Shown here piece after piece: positions 42,063 through 51,181 of a stretch of DNA of 64,000 nt. Position 1 is the stretch's first letter; each line of letters begins with the position of its first letter. Source of the DNA: an uncultured Sutterella sp. (GTDB lineage: Bacteria; Pseudomonadota; Gammaproteobacteria; Burkholderiales; Burkholderiaceae_F); contig UQYG01000008.1 of NCBI GenBank assembly GCA_900545275.1, forward strand, positions 62,001-126,000, given 5' to 3'. The translations under genes and the position numbers were made by a program. The notes beneath the pieces are model-generated. The model did no database searches, was not told the DNA's origin, and saw nothing but the letters and a program-made list of their open reading frames with translations.

Positions 42063-43008
42063 GAGTCGGTGGGCGGCCGGGAGGGGGAAAAGAAAAAGTT
42101 TTTCCAAATGGAAAAACGGCCCGCATCGACCGCGCGCTAACCCTTCGAATTCGCGTCGATGGTTTATACTTGTGCGTTGCGATGGGAAGTCCCTCTCGAC
42201 CTTTTGAATGTCGTGCCGCGATTTTCTCACGTTTTGTTGTGAATTTGTTCGTTTCGGTTCCCGACAGGTTTCGTCGGAACGGAGACGGTTTTTAACCCGA
42301 TGTCCGGCGTCATGCGGAAGGAAATTCGTCCTCCCTCGGTACGCCGGCATCCAGGCGGACGCCCGACGTCGGGTCGTTTCGCCCGAGCTTGTTGCCAACA
42401 CGATTTTTGGATGTTCCGCCCCGAAGGGCTGTCAGCGACGTCGAACGGACGGCGATGCGCACCCCGAGCGGAAAAGCCCCGCGCAAGCGGCCCGACGCCC
42501 CTTGCGCCGATCGGCACGAATGGATCTGCGAATCCTATGAGGAGCCCCGTGCGCGACCCCGAAGCCTCTGGTCCGATGGTACAGAGACCTGCGCTTTGAC
42601 GATGGTCCCCGGGCGAACCCCTTTTCCCGTGCCCTCGCTTTTCCCTCCCCGAACGCGCGTCCCGCCTTCCCCGCCGCTTAGCGTCTCGAACGGGAATTCG
42701 TCCTGACGGACGAAAAGGCGGATTTTTGTGAGGGATGGAGCCCCCGGCGCCCCGTGCGGCCGGGCCGTGACTCTCCCCACGCGCCGACGAAGGGGCGTAT
42801 TTCCCCGTGCCCCGCACGGGTTTTCCCTTTTGCGTCGGCGGACACAGAACCGGACGGTGCCTCCCGTCGAGGATGGTACGTCGCGGCTCCCCGTTGCGCC
42901 TTGTTGCGCAGCGTCGGGAGACCTCGGCGTTCAAATGAAGGCCGTTGCCCGCAGGAGTCGGGCATCCGTCGTGTGCAGAGCTCGCCCCACCACCGGAGTA
43001 GAGCCAAC
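42063..43008 (+). promoter_or_regulatory. Long rne leader and promoter region
   Basis: About 950 bases between the divergent rluC and rne start codons hold no supported gene. A TATACT -10 candidate is at 42165-42170, which would give a leader of about 830 bases. Short plus- and minus-strand open frames here lack family resemblance. In E. coli the rne leader (about 360 bases) folds to mediate autoregulation by RNase E; a similar role is likely but the fold was not computed. Confidence 0.6.
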
Positions 43009-46000
43009 ATGAAGCGTATGCTTTTCAACGCCACGCACGCCGAAGAAACGCGCGTGGGCATCGTCGACGGACAGCGTCTCGTCGACATCGACATCGAGAC
43101 GGCCGGCCGAGAAGCCCGCAAGTCCAACATCTACAAGGGCATCATCACCCGCATCGAACCGAGCCTTGAAGCGTGCTTCGTCAACTACGGCGAGGAGCGC
43201 CACGGCTTCCTTCCCTTCAAGGAAATCTCCCGCGCGTACTTCAAGGAAGGCGTCGACGTGCGTACCTGCACGATCCGCGAAGCCGTCGAAGAAGGCCAGG
43301 AAATCATCGTTCAGGTCGAAAAGGAAGAGCGCGGCAACAAGGGCGCGGCCCTCACGACCTTCATCAGCCTCGCCGGACGCTATCTCGTCCTCATGCCGAA
43401 CAATCCGCGCGGCGGCGGCGTTTCGCGCCGCATCGAAGGCGAAGAGCGTCAGGAACTGCGCGCTACGATGGAAAGCCTCAAGTGCCCCTCGGGCATGTCC
43501 ATGATCGCCCGCACGGCCGGAATCGGGCGCAGCGCCGAAGAGCTGCAGTGGGACTTGAACTACCTCCTCAAGCTCTGGGAGGCGATCGCCGAGGCAGCGA
43601 AGCCCCAGTACGAACTCGTCACGGAAGAAAACGGCCGCAAGACGACCTCGCTCGTCGACACGCCCGTCGCCAACGGCCGTCCCCTGAAGCGCGCCAACCC
43701 CGCACCCTTCCTGATCGTCGAGGAATCGAACCTCGTCGTGCGCGCCATCCGCGACTACTTCCAGCCCGAAATCGGCGAAATCCTCGTCGACACGGACGAA
43801 ATCTACGAGCAGGCGCGCCAGTTCATGGCGCACGTCATGCCCGACATGATCAACCGCGTCAAGCGCTACAACGAGGATATCCCGCTCTTTACGCGCTTCC
43901 AGATCGAACATCAGATCGAATCGGCCTACTCGCGCACGGTTCCGCTTCCCTCGGGCGGAGCGATCGTGATCGACCATACCGAAGCGCTCGTCGCGATCGA
44001 CGTCAACTCGGCGCGCTCCACGCGCGGCGCCGACATTGAAGAGACGGCCTTCCGCACGAACTGCGAAGCGGCCGACGAAGTGGCCCGCCAGATGCGTCTG
44101 CGCGACCTCGGCGGCCTCATCGTGATCGACTTCATCGACATGCTCGACGCGAAGAACCAGCGCGCCGTCGAACAGCGCCTCAAGGACGCGCTCCACTACG
44201 ACCGCGCCCGCGTGCAGATGGCCAAGATTTCGCGCTTCGGCCTGATGGAACTCTCCCGTCAGCGTCTTCGTCCGTCGCTCTCCGAAGGGAGCCACGTGAC
44301 GTGTCCGCGCTGCAACGGCGTGGGCGTCATCCGCGACACCGAATCCTGCGCCATTCAAGTGCTTCGCATCCTGCAGGAAGAAGCCATGAAGGAAGGAACG
44401 GGCGCCGTGCACGCGCAGATTCCCGTGGACGTGGCGACCTTCCTTCTCAACGAAAAGCGCAGCGACATCCAGATGCTCGAAGCGCGTCACCGCGTGCCGA
44501 TCGTGCTCATCCCGAACACGTCGCTTGAGACGCCGCACTATCACATCGAACGCATCCGTCAGGACGACGACCGACTCGACGACCACATTCAGAGTTTCAA
44601 GCGCGTCGCCGAGCTCGAAGTGAAGAAGGCGGACGATCCGTACGCAATGAAGAGCAACGAAGAAAAGCCCGCCCGTCCCAAGCAGGTTCCCGTCATCAAG
44701 AACGTGCTCCCGCGCGATCCCGCGCCCGTGCACGTCGAACAGCCCAAGAAGACGGAACGTGCCGAATCGCGTGCCGTCCCGATGACGCCAGTGCCTGAAA
44801 AGCGCGAAAAGGGCTTCTTCGCCCGCGTCATGGACTTCTTCAAGAATCTCGGCGGCGACTCGACCGAAAAGACCGGGCCCAAGAAGAGCAAAGAGGAACA
44901 GCCCAAGTCCGAACGCAAGGACCGCGGCCGCCGCTCGGGCGAACGCCGCAGCGACCGTCCGCGCCTTGACGAACGCCGTTCGCGCCGCAGCCGCCGTCCG
45001 AAGACGGAAACCGGGACCGAGGAAGGCCGGGAAAAGCCCGCCGCCCCCGAAACGCCCGCGCAGGCCGTGGAAATGGAAAAGTCCCGACGCCGCTCGCGCC
45101 GTCGTCCGGCCCTGAAACAGGACGCGGAGCGCGAGGAACTGCGCACGACCGAAGTCGTCGCGGCTCAAGCCGCGGCCGCCGAAGAAACGGCATCCTCTGA
45201 AGCGCCCGCCGAAAAGCGGCCGGAAGCGCCCGTGACGGAAGTCGTCGCGCAAGAAACGACGCAGACGACCGAAGCTCAGCAGTCCGTCGAAACGCCCGCG
45301 GAAGCGGCCGCCGAAGAAGGGGAAACCCGCCGTCGCCGTCCGCGCCGCCGTCGCCGCAGCCGCACCGCTGAAGGTGAAACGACCGAAGTCGCTCAGGAAG
45401 CGGCCGAGGAAACGTCCGTTTCGGAAACGCCCGAAGTCCCCGCGCCCGTAAAAGCCGAAGCCGAAGAGGCGCCGGTCGCGGACGCTCCCGCCGAAGACAG
45501 CGCTTCCCGTCCGAAGGAAGTGCAGTTCAAGCTCGAGGACGCGCACGCGCGCACGCGCCGTCCGCGCCGCCGCAAGACTGCCGACAAGGCCGCCGAAGAG
45601 GCCGCTTCCGAAGCCGTAGCCGCCGAAGCGGTTGCGACGGTCGCGGAAGTTCATGCACCGGAAGCCGAAGAAAAGGTGGACGCCGTCTCCGCGGCCTCGC
45701 CCGTCGTCGACGAAACCGAATCGACCGAAGCCCTCGTTGCGGGTCTGCAAAAGAGCCTCATCTCGGGCGAAGTCGAACTCGTCGAAGAAAAGCCCGCTGC
45801 GCAGCGCAAGAGCACCAAGAACGCTTCGAGCGTTCTCCCGCTCCTCGAGGAAGCCGGCTGGCCCACCCGCGAAGAGATGATGCACACGCTCGTCTCCTCG
45901 GGTCCGAAGAGCTACGCCTCCGACCGTCACCTCGGCCTCAACGGCAACCGCCGCGAACCCGCTCTGCAGGACGCCATGGCCGACGCGATCCTTCAGATCG

Positions 46001-46743
46001 CCAAGGACGAAATCTCCGAGCAGCTCACGCAGTACTACTCGGCGATGGAACCCAAGGCCGAAGGGACGGAAGCGAAGGGGGAAGAAGAGCCCAAGAAGCG
46101 CAGCCGCCGGGGCGGCCGCCGATCCCGCAAGGCGCACGCCGAAGAAACCCGCGCCGCGGAAACGGTGACGACCGAAACGACGCAAACTCCGGCCGTTGAA
46201 GCCGAGGGACCGCTCGTTCAAGTGGAAACGAAGCCTGCGGCGCCCGCTGAAGCCGAGGAAGTCCTTGTTCAGGTCGAAACGAAGCCCGAGGCTGCGGCGC
46301 AAACCGAAGAAGTCCTCGTTCAGGTCGAAACGAAGTCCGCGGCTCCGACGCAAGCCCAAGAGGTTCTCGTTCAGATCGAAACGAAGCCCGAGGCCGTCGC
46401 CGAAGTGCCGGTCGTCGCAGAGGCGCCTTCTGCAGACACGGTCGTGCGCACGAAGTCGACGCTTCTTGCCGACCTCGCCGAACGACTCGCCGCGGCCCAC
46501 CTCGAACAGGTGGAAACGCGCGCCGAACTCGTGACGCCGGTTCGCTACGAAGCCGTGGTCTATCCCGGCCGCAACGCCGTGCGCACGGAAGCGGCCGAGG
46601 AAACGGGGCTCGAACAGGTGCACACCCGCGACGAGTTCGTCCGCCCCGTCGCCTACGAACCCGTGATCTATCCGGGCCGCCCCTATGTGGCGCCCGCCGT
46701 CACGGACGAGGGTCCCCTTGAACAGGTCCACACCAAGGCCTGA
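43009..46743 (+). CDS. rne: Ribonuclease E
   Basis: Essential endoribonuclease for mRNA decay and rRNA processing (1244 residues). The catalytic half has an S1 domain (about 40-125), Asp331 and Asp374 (spaced 43 residues, as E. coli 303/346) and the zinc-link CPRC (432-435). The C-terminal half (about 600-1244) is disordered, with Arg-rich blocks (SRRSRRPK, RRRPRRRRRS) for RNA binding and a hydrophobic-basic helix near 605 (GFFARVMDFFKNLGG) that could bind membrane. The tail holds four 17-residue repeats and a degenerate LEQV-type motif three times, ending GPLEQVHTKA. The ATG at 43009 has GGAG 11 bases upstream. Confidence 0.96.
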   Translation: MKRMLFNATHAEETRVGIVDGQRLVDIDIETAGREARKSNIYKGIITRIEPSLEACFVNYGEERHGFLPFKEISRAYFKEGVDVRTCTIREAVEEGQEIIVQVEKEERGNKGAALTTFISLAGRYLVLMPNNPRGGGVSRRIEGEERQELRATMESLKCPSGMSMIARTAGIGRSAEELQWDLNYLLKLWEAIAEAAKPQYELVTEENGRKTTSLVDTPVANGRPLKRANPAPFLIVEESNLVVRAIRDYFQPEIGEILVDTDEIYEQARQFMAHVMPDMINRVKRYNEDIPLFTRFQIEHQIESAYSRTVPLPSGGAIVIDHTEALVAIDVNSARSTRGADIEETAFRTNCEAADEVARQMRLRDLGGLIVIDFIDMLDAKNQRAVEQRLKDALHYDRARVQMAKISRFGLMELSRQRLRPSLSEGSHVTCPRCNGVGVIRDTESCAIQVLRILQEEAMKEGTGAVHAQIPVDVATFLLNEKRSDIQMLEARHRVPIVLIPNTSLETPHYHIERIRQDDDRLDDHIQSFKRVAELEVKKADDPYAMKSNEEKPARPKQVPVIKNVLPRDPAPVHVEQPKKTERAESRAVPMTPVPEKREKGFFARVMDFFKNLGGDSTEKTGPKKSKEEQPKSERKDRGRRSGERRSDRPRLDERRSRRSRRPKTETGTEEGREKPAAPETPAQAVEMEKSRRRSRRRPALKQDAEREELRTTEVVAAQAAAAEETASSEAPAEKRPEAPVTEVVAQETTQTTEAQQSVETPAEAAAEEGETRRRRPRRRRRSRTAEGETTEVAQEAAEETSVSETPEVPAPVKAEAEEAPVADAPAEDSASRPKEVQFKLEDAHARTRRPRRRKTADKAAEEAASEAVAAEAVATVAEVHAPEAEEKVDAVSAASPVVDETESTEALVAGLQKSLISGEVELVEEKPAAQRKSTKNASSVLPLLEEAGWPTREEMMHTLVSSGPKSYASDRHLGLNGNRREPALQDAMADAILQIAKDEISEQLTQYYSAMEPKAEGTEAKGEEEPKKRSRRGGRRSRKAHAEETRAAETVTTETTQTPAVEAEGPLVQVETKPAAPAEAEEVLVQVETKPEAAAQTEEVLVQVETKSAAPTQAQEVLVQIETKPEAVAEVPVVAEAPSADTVVRTKSTLLADLAERLAAAHLEQVETRAELVTPVRYEAVVYPGRNAVRTEAAEETGLEQVHTRDEFVRPVAYEPVIYPGRPYVAPAVTDEGPLEQVHTKA
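46213..46416 (+). repeat. Four tandem 51-base repeats in the rne tail
   Basis: Units start at 46213, 46264, 46315 and 46366, exactly 51 bases apart, each encoding LVQ(V/I)ETK followed by about ten Ala/Glu/Pro residues. The last is partial at its end. The sharing at DNA level (GTTCAGGTCGAAACGAAG) indicates recent duplication. Confidence 0.85.
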
Positions 46744-46770
46744 TCACAGGACGTGAATCCCCTCTGAGGG

Positions 46771-46801
46771 AAAACGGGAGGCTTGGGCCTCCCGTTTTTT
46801 T
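46771..46801 (+). terminator. Intrinsic terminator after rne
   Basis: AACGGGAGG and CCTCCCGTT stem with a six-base loop, followed by a run of T residues. Confidence 0.9.
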
Positions 46802-46914
46802 GAGCGCTCGTCTCTCTCCTTTGCCCGCTCGTATCGACTTGCTTTCCGCACCCTTTCGAAAACGGATGCCTGCGGTATATTTTCTCCACGCATACGGAGC
46901 ATTCTGAAACAACC

Positions 46915-47586
46915 ATGACCGAAGAAACGCCCGGCGTTCGTTTCGACATCGAACGCGACACCCGCATCGGCCTTCCCGAAGCCGTCTTCTGCGCAGGCAA
47001 GCCCCGCGCCGCGCTCGAGGGACTTTTTCGTCGCTTCGCCGACCCCGAAGAAAAACCGATTCTCTTCACGCGCCTCGAAGAATCCGTCTTTGCGGCGCTC
47101 CCCGACGACCTGCGCGCCGCCTACGACTACGACGCGCTTTCGCGCACGGCCTGGAACCGCACCACTCCGAAGCACCCCGAAGGCGTCGTCGCCGTCGTCT
47201 CGGCGGGCACCGCCGACGGTTTCGTCACGCACGAAGTGGCGCGCACCCTGACCTATCTCGGCTGGAGCGTCCGTCTCTTCGAGGATTGCGGCGTGGCCGG
47301 CCTCTGGCGCATCCAAAAGGCCCTTCCCGACATCAACCACTGCGACGTGGTCGTCGCCGTTGCGGGGCTCGACGCGGCGCTTCCCACCGTACTCGGCGGA
47401 CTCACCATGAAGCCGCTCTTCGCCGTCCCCACATCGGTGGGCTACGGCATCGCCGACGAAGGAAAGACCGCGCTTCGCAGCATGCTCGCCTCGTGCTCGC
47501 CCGGCGTCGCCGTCTTCAACATCGACAACGGCTACGGCGCCGCATGCGCCGCCGCCCGTACGCTTCGCGCCATCTTCAACCGATAA
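46915..47586 (+). CDS. larB: LarB, pyridinium-3,5-biscarboxylate mononucleotide synthase
   Basis: First enzyme of nickel-pincer cofactor synthesis: carboxylates and hydrolyses nicotinate adenine dinucleotide. The 223-residue protein resembles PurE-type mutases in its C-terminal half: VVAVVSAGTADGFVTHEVARTL, VAVAGLDAALPTVLGGL, and VPTSVGYGI are family signatures. It starts a larB-larC-larE operon (10 bases to larC). The lactate racemase gene larA, the usual user of the cofactor, is not in the window. The ribosome-binding site is weak. Confidence 0.9.
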   Translation: MTEETPGVRFDIERDTRIGLPEAVFCAGKPRAALEGLFRRFADPEEKPILFTRLEESVFAALPDDLRAAYDYDALSRTAWNRTTPKHPEGVVAVVSAGTADGFVTHEVARTLTYLGWSVRLFEDCGVAGLWRIQKALPDINHCDVVVAVAGLDAALPTVLGGLTMKPLFAVPTSVGYGIADEGKTALRSMLASCSPGVAVFNIDNGYGAACAAARTLRAIFNR

Positions 47587-47596
47587 GGAAAACGTC

Positions 47597-48364
47597 ATGG
47601 ATCAAAACGCACTTTTCGGCCGCGACATCCTTACCGTCCGCATTCACGCGGGCTTCAACGCGGCAAGCTTTCTCGCCGGACTCATGGCGCTCACCGATCA
47701 GTCGGGCGGCACGGCCACGCTCTTCCTGCGCCGGCTCTTCCCCGGGATTCCCGCGGAAATCCGCTTCGAAGACCGCTACGTAAACGACATCGCGGGCGTG
47801 ACGGCGAAGATCCTCACCCAGCCCGAACACCCCCACCGAACGCCCGGCGACATCATGGCGATCTATGCGGACAGCCGCCTCTCCGACGAAGCCCGTCAAA
47901 AGGCGGCCGCCGTCTGGAAAGTGTTGAGCGAGGGGGAAGCCGGCGTGCACGGCATGCCCGTCGAACACGTTCACTTTCACGAAGTGGGCCGCATGGCGAA
48001 CGTGCTCGCCGTAGGCCTCATCGCCGAGTGGATGACGACTCTGCGCCCTGCACGTCTCGTCGTGAGCCCCATTCCGCTCGGAGACGGCTCGATCCAATGC
48101 GCCCACGGGACGATCCCCTATCCGGCGCCCGCGCTCTTTTCGATGCTCGACGGCGTTCCGGTGCGCGCCTGGGCGGGCGTCGGCGAAGCCGTAACCCCCA
48201 CGGGCCTTGCGGTCCTCAAGGGTCTCGGCGCCGAATTCGGCGGCTGGCCCGCCATGACGATCACGAAACGCGCGACGGTCTTTACCGACCGCTACTTCGA
48301 AAACGTCCCCAACGGCGCCCTCTTTGCGCTCGGCACCCCCTACCGCTTCGAGGACGTACCGTGA
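47597..48364 (+). CDS. larC: LarC-like nickel insertion protein, short form
   Basis: LarC inserts nickel into the pincer nucleotide. This protein has 255 residues, against about 390-420 for a complete LarC. The middle part matches well (EHVHFHEVG metal-binding histidines; SPIPLGDGSIQCAHGTIPYPAPA; GEAVTPTGLAVLKGLG). The N-terminal FDCxSGISGDM-type motif is replaced by divergent sequence, and the C-terminal LarC2 domain is missing: the gene ends in GTGA, overlapping the larE start. In lactobacilli LarC is made by frameshifting between larC1 and larC2; here no larC2 follows. The gene is intact otherwise, so a divergent minimal form or a decaying gene are both possible. Confidence 0.8.
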   Translation: MDQNALFGRDILTVRIHAGFNAASFLAGLMALTDQSGGTATLFLRRLFPGIPAEIRFEDRYVNDIAGVTAKILTQPEHPHRTPGDIMAIYADSRLSDEARQKAAAVWKVLSEGEAGVHGMPVEHVHFHEVGRMANVLAVGLIAEWMTTLRPARLVVSPIPLGDGSIQCAHGTIPYPAPALFSMLDGVPVRAWAGVGEAVTPTGLAVLKGLGAEFGGWPAMTITKRATVFTDRYFENVPNGALFALGTPYRFEDVP

Positions 48365-49179
48365 CGGCGGAACTTCCCGCCGCGCTCGTCGGGGCTTTGC
48401 GCGGCGCCTCAAGGTCGGGCGAGATCGCCCTCGCCTATTCCGGAGGGCTCGACAGCCGATTTCTCGCCTTCAGCGCGAAGAAAGCCGGTCTCACGCCCCT
48501 TCTCTACCACGTAAGGGGCCCGCACGTCGCGCCCGCGGAGACGCGGGGAGCGATCGATCGGGCCCGGGAAACGGGGCTTTCCGTCACGGTCGTTCCCTTT
48601 GATCCGAGCGTCCTCGATCTCGCCAGAGCGGGACGGGCACGTTGCTACGTCTGCAAGAAGACCCTCTTTACGGCACTCATGCGGAAAGTCGCCCAAGACC
48701 GTCCCAGTCTGCCTCTTTGCGACGGTACGAACGCCTCCGACCTCACGGTCTTTCGTCCGGGCCGCAAAGCGCTCGAAGAATTGGGCGTTCTCTCGCCCCT
48801 TGCCGAGGCAGGTCTCTCGAAAGCCGACATACGCCGCATCGGCGCGGCAATCGGTCTTCCCGCCCCCGATCAGGCGGCAAGGCCCTGTCTTTTGACGCGC
48901 TTTCCCTATGGCGTCACCCCCTCGCGCGAAGCGCTCGAAACGGTGGCCGAAGTTGAAGCCTTCCTCGAGACGCTCCCCGAGGCTGCGGGCCTTCGCTATC
49001 GCCTTCGCTATCCGGAGGGGCGGCCGGAACTTCATTGGGAGAAATGCGACGCCCTCACGGAGGAGAAGCTCGGGCGCATCGCGCTTGCGCTCAATAGAGC
49101 CTTCCCCGACGCACTCCGGGGCCTCACGATGCGCAGCTTCGAAACGCTCTCGGGTTACTACGACCGTCCGAATCCCTGA
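48361..49179 (+). CDS. larE: LarE, sulfur-inserting enzyme of nickel-pincer cofactor synthesis
   Basis: An ATP-dependent PP-loop sulfur transferase (272 residues) that converts carboxylates of the pincer precursor to thiocarboxylates. The PP-loop is AYSGGLDSRF near residue 25. Cysteines in RARCYVCKKTLF and in ARPCLLTRFPYG are at positions linked with the sacrificial sulfur donor or a cluster in the family. The start is a GTG at 48361 overlapping the larC stop (GTGA); longer in-frame starts inside larC are rejected. A terminator follows. Confidence 0.9.
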   Translation: MTAELPAALVGALRGASRSGEIALAYSGGLDSRFLAFSAKKAGLTPLLYHVRGPHVAPAETRGAIDRARETGLSVTVVPFDPSVLDLARAGRARCYVCKKTLFTALMRKVAQDRPSLPLCDGTNASDLTVFRPGRKALEELGVLSPLAEAGLSKADIRRIGAAIGLPAPDQAARPCLLTRFPYGVTPSREALETVAEVEAFLETLPEAAGLRYRLRYPEGRPELHWEKCDALTEEKLGRIALALNRAFPDALRGLTMRSFETLSGYYDRPNP

Positions 49180-49196
49180 GACAGAAAAAAGCCGAA

Positions 49197-49234
49197 GGCC
49201 CGACCGAGCGGCGCACCGCTCTTTCGGGCCTATC
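49197..49234. terminator. Hairpin between larE and the GntR gene
   Basis: AGGCCCGA and TCGGGCCT outer arms with AGCGG/CCGCT inner arms, between convergent genes. The T run is short. Confidence 0.65.
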
Positions 49235-49261
49235 TTCAGGGCGTTGCCGAATCGGACGACC

Positions 49262-50050
49262 TTATTCTTCGGTCGCCGCTTCCTCGGCCGGCATTTCTCC
49301 GCCCGTATCGCGGAAGAAACGCGAAACAGCCTTCTTGAGTTTGCCGTCGTCGCGCTTGCGAAGCGCATTGACGATCTTCGCGAGCCGCTCTGCGACGAGC
49401 GCCGCGTCCGTCCCGGCGGGCAACTCGGGCGGCACGAAGAGCGCGCCCGCCACGCTTTCGACGATGCGGTTGCCCGACGTCGCGACGAGCTTCGTCCAGA
49501 AGTCGCGCAGTTTGTCGGAGGCTTCCCGCTCGTTCGCCGCCCGGGCGACGCCGTCGACGACTTCCTGCAGTTGCGTGAGCGTCGTGGGCGTCACGCGCTC
49601 GACCCACTGCTCGGCGCTCGCTTCGAGGAACCAGAGCCGTGCGTCCGTGAATTCGTCCGCGCCGCACCCGGCCGTGAGGCGGTAGTGGAGGTCGCCCGCA
49701 AGATTCACCGGATCGAAGTCCGTGACGAGCGATCCCGCGCGCTTGACGCGCTTCAACATCCCGGAGCGGTCAAATTCCTGCAGGGCCTTGCGGATGCGGT
49801 AGCGCGTCACGCCGAAGCGCTTGGCGAGCTGCTGTTCGGTCTCAAGCTTCTGTCCCTTTTGACGGAAGACTTCCTGCAGATAGGCGCGAAACGCCTCAAG
49901 AAAGGCTTCGTCGCTCACTTCCGTCTTGACGGTCGCCCCGTTTTGAACAGGGTCGACCTTCGGACGAACCGCCTTCGCCTTGCGAGCCGCACGCGGTTTT
50001 TTCTCGGCGGCGGGCACGGACGCAGCAATTTCTTTCGAAGACGTGGTCAT
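49262..50050 (-). CDS. GntR/FadR-family transcriptional regulator
   Basis: A 262-residue regulator. An Ala/Lys-rich N-terminal extension (1-40) precedes a winged-helix DNA-binding domain (about 45-105; LETEQQLAKRFGVTRYRIRKAL), and an all-helical FCD effector domain fills the rest (FLEASAEQWV, LRDFWTKLVATSGNRIVESVAGALF). The start at 50050 has a perfect GGAGG box. It is convergent with the lar operon and divergent from nothing close by, so its target is not clear; FCD regulators often sense organic acids. Confidence 0.85.
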   Translation of the reverse strand: MTTSSKEIAASVPAAEKKPRAARKAKAVRPKVDPVQNGATVKTEVSDEAFLEAFRAYLQEVFRQKGQKLETEQQLAKRFGVTRYRIRKALQEFDRSGMLKRVKRAGSLVTDFDPVNLAGDLHYRLTAGCGADEFTDARLWFLEASAEQWVERVTPTTLTQLQEVVDGVARAANEREASDKLRDFWTKLVATSGNRIVESVAGALFVPPELPAGTDAALVAERLAKIVNALRKRDDGKLKKAVSRFFRDTGGEMPAEEAATEE

Positions 50051-50139
50051 GATTTCCTCCTTTCGGGAAAGAATACACTTCGCTTTGGTTGCAGTATAGT
50101 CGGCCGACGCTCGTTCCCCCAGTCGTTCGAACCCCAAGA

Positions 50140-50178
50140 AAAAAAGCGGAAGCTCCTTTTTAGAGGTCTTCCGCTTGG
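50140..50178 (-). terminator. Terminator after ccmI
   Basis: AAGCGGAAG and CTTCCGCTT arms around a loop of about 18 bases, followed on the minus strand by TTTTTTCTT. Confidence 0.75.
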
Positions 50179-50182
50179 TCGA

Positions 50183-51181
50183 TCAGGGTTTCGGCATCGT
50201 CCCGCCCATGAGCGACGTGCCGCCCGCCTCGGGATTTCCGCCCATCGGCGTGCCCGCACCCATCATGCCCATGGGATCCGCCGGAGGCGGCGGTACGGGA
50301 TCCTTCGGAATTTCCTTGAGATTGCCGTTTCGAAGCGCCATCTCGATGTTGGACGTGAGCGTCGCGTAGATTTCGTCTTCGGGCGGCACCATCTGCCGGA
50401 AGCGGTTCCAGAGAATCGCCGCCTTGGCGTAGTCGCCCTGATCAAAGGCGACGGCCCCGCCCAAAACGAGGGACTTCAGTTGATAGGGATCGAGTTCAAG
50501 CGCCTTGAAGACGTACTCGGCGACCTTTCCGGAGAGATCCCCGTCCTGCGTCGCCACGAGAATGTCGGCGAGTTCCCCGTAGGCGACCGCGTTGTCGGGC
50601 TTGAGACGCACGACGTTTTCGTAAGCGACCACGGCCTGCGCGAGGTTCCCCGTCTGCGCGTAGTGCTCGGCGAGGATTTCCCAGGCCTCGAGGTTGTCGG
50701 GTTGGGAGACGACCCCCGCCTCGAGACGCTTCACCGTCTCGAACATGTTGCGCTGACTCTGCATCGCTTCGCGCGTGGCGCGGATCTGTTCCTGCGCCTT
50801 CGGATCAAGCGACGAATAGTCCCCGTAGTAGAGGTAGAGCCCGGTCGTCGTGGCGGGCACCATCACGGCGATCGCCGCGACGCTCGCCATGAGGAGCGTG
50901 CGGCTCTGCGCCCTGGCGGATTCGTCGGGAAGCGCCGTTTCGTCGAGCGTACGCAAAACAAGTTCGCTTTCGCGCTCGCGGAATTCCTCATCCGTCATGC
51001 GCCCGGCCTTCCTTGCGGCCACCGCGCGGTCGTACTCGTAGCGAAGCGCCTCGACGTTTTCCTCGATGCGGGCCCATTCGCGTTCGTTTCCGGCGTCGCT
51101 CTTCAACAGTCGACGGGCGAGCAACAGGATCGTCACGAGGACGAGTGCGAGCGCACAGCCGATAAAGATCCAATGCAGCAT
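50183..51181 (-). CDS. ccmI: Cytochrome c biogenesis protein CcmI (CycH)
   Basis: A 332-residue inner-membrane chaperone that holds apocytochrome c for haem ligation. An N-terminal helix (3-23), a basic/acidic linker, a second helix (about 97-118), then TPR repeats (about 140-290; AWEILAEHYAQTGNLAQAVVAYEN) and a Pro/Gly/Met-rich tail. It starts immediately after the ccmH stop and ends the ccmF-ccmH-ccmI operon. Confidence 0.92.
   Translation of the reverse strand: MLHWIFIGCALALVLVTILLLARRLLKSDAGNEREWARIEENVEALRYEYDRAVAARKAGRMTDEEFRERESELVLRTLDETALPDESARAQSRTLLMASVAAIAVMVPATTTGLYLYYGDYSSLDPKAQEQIRATREAMQSQRNMFETVKRLEAGVVSQPDNLEAWEILAEHYAQTGNLAQAVVAYENVVRLKPDNAVAYGELADILVATQDGDLSGKVAEYVFKALELDPYQLKSLVLGGAVAFDQGDYAKAAILWNRFRQMVPPEDEIYATLTSNIEMALRNGNLKEIPKDPVPPPPADPMGMMGAGTPMGGNPEAGGTSLMGGTMPKP

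Noticed and set aside
42931..46731. 1266-codon minus-strand open frame opposite rne
   Set aside because: Antisense frame created by codon bias; low-complexity Phe/Gly/Arg composition and no domains, while the plus strand encodes an unmistakable RNase E.
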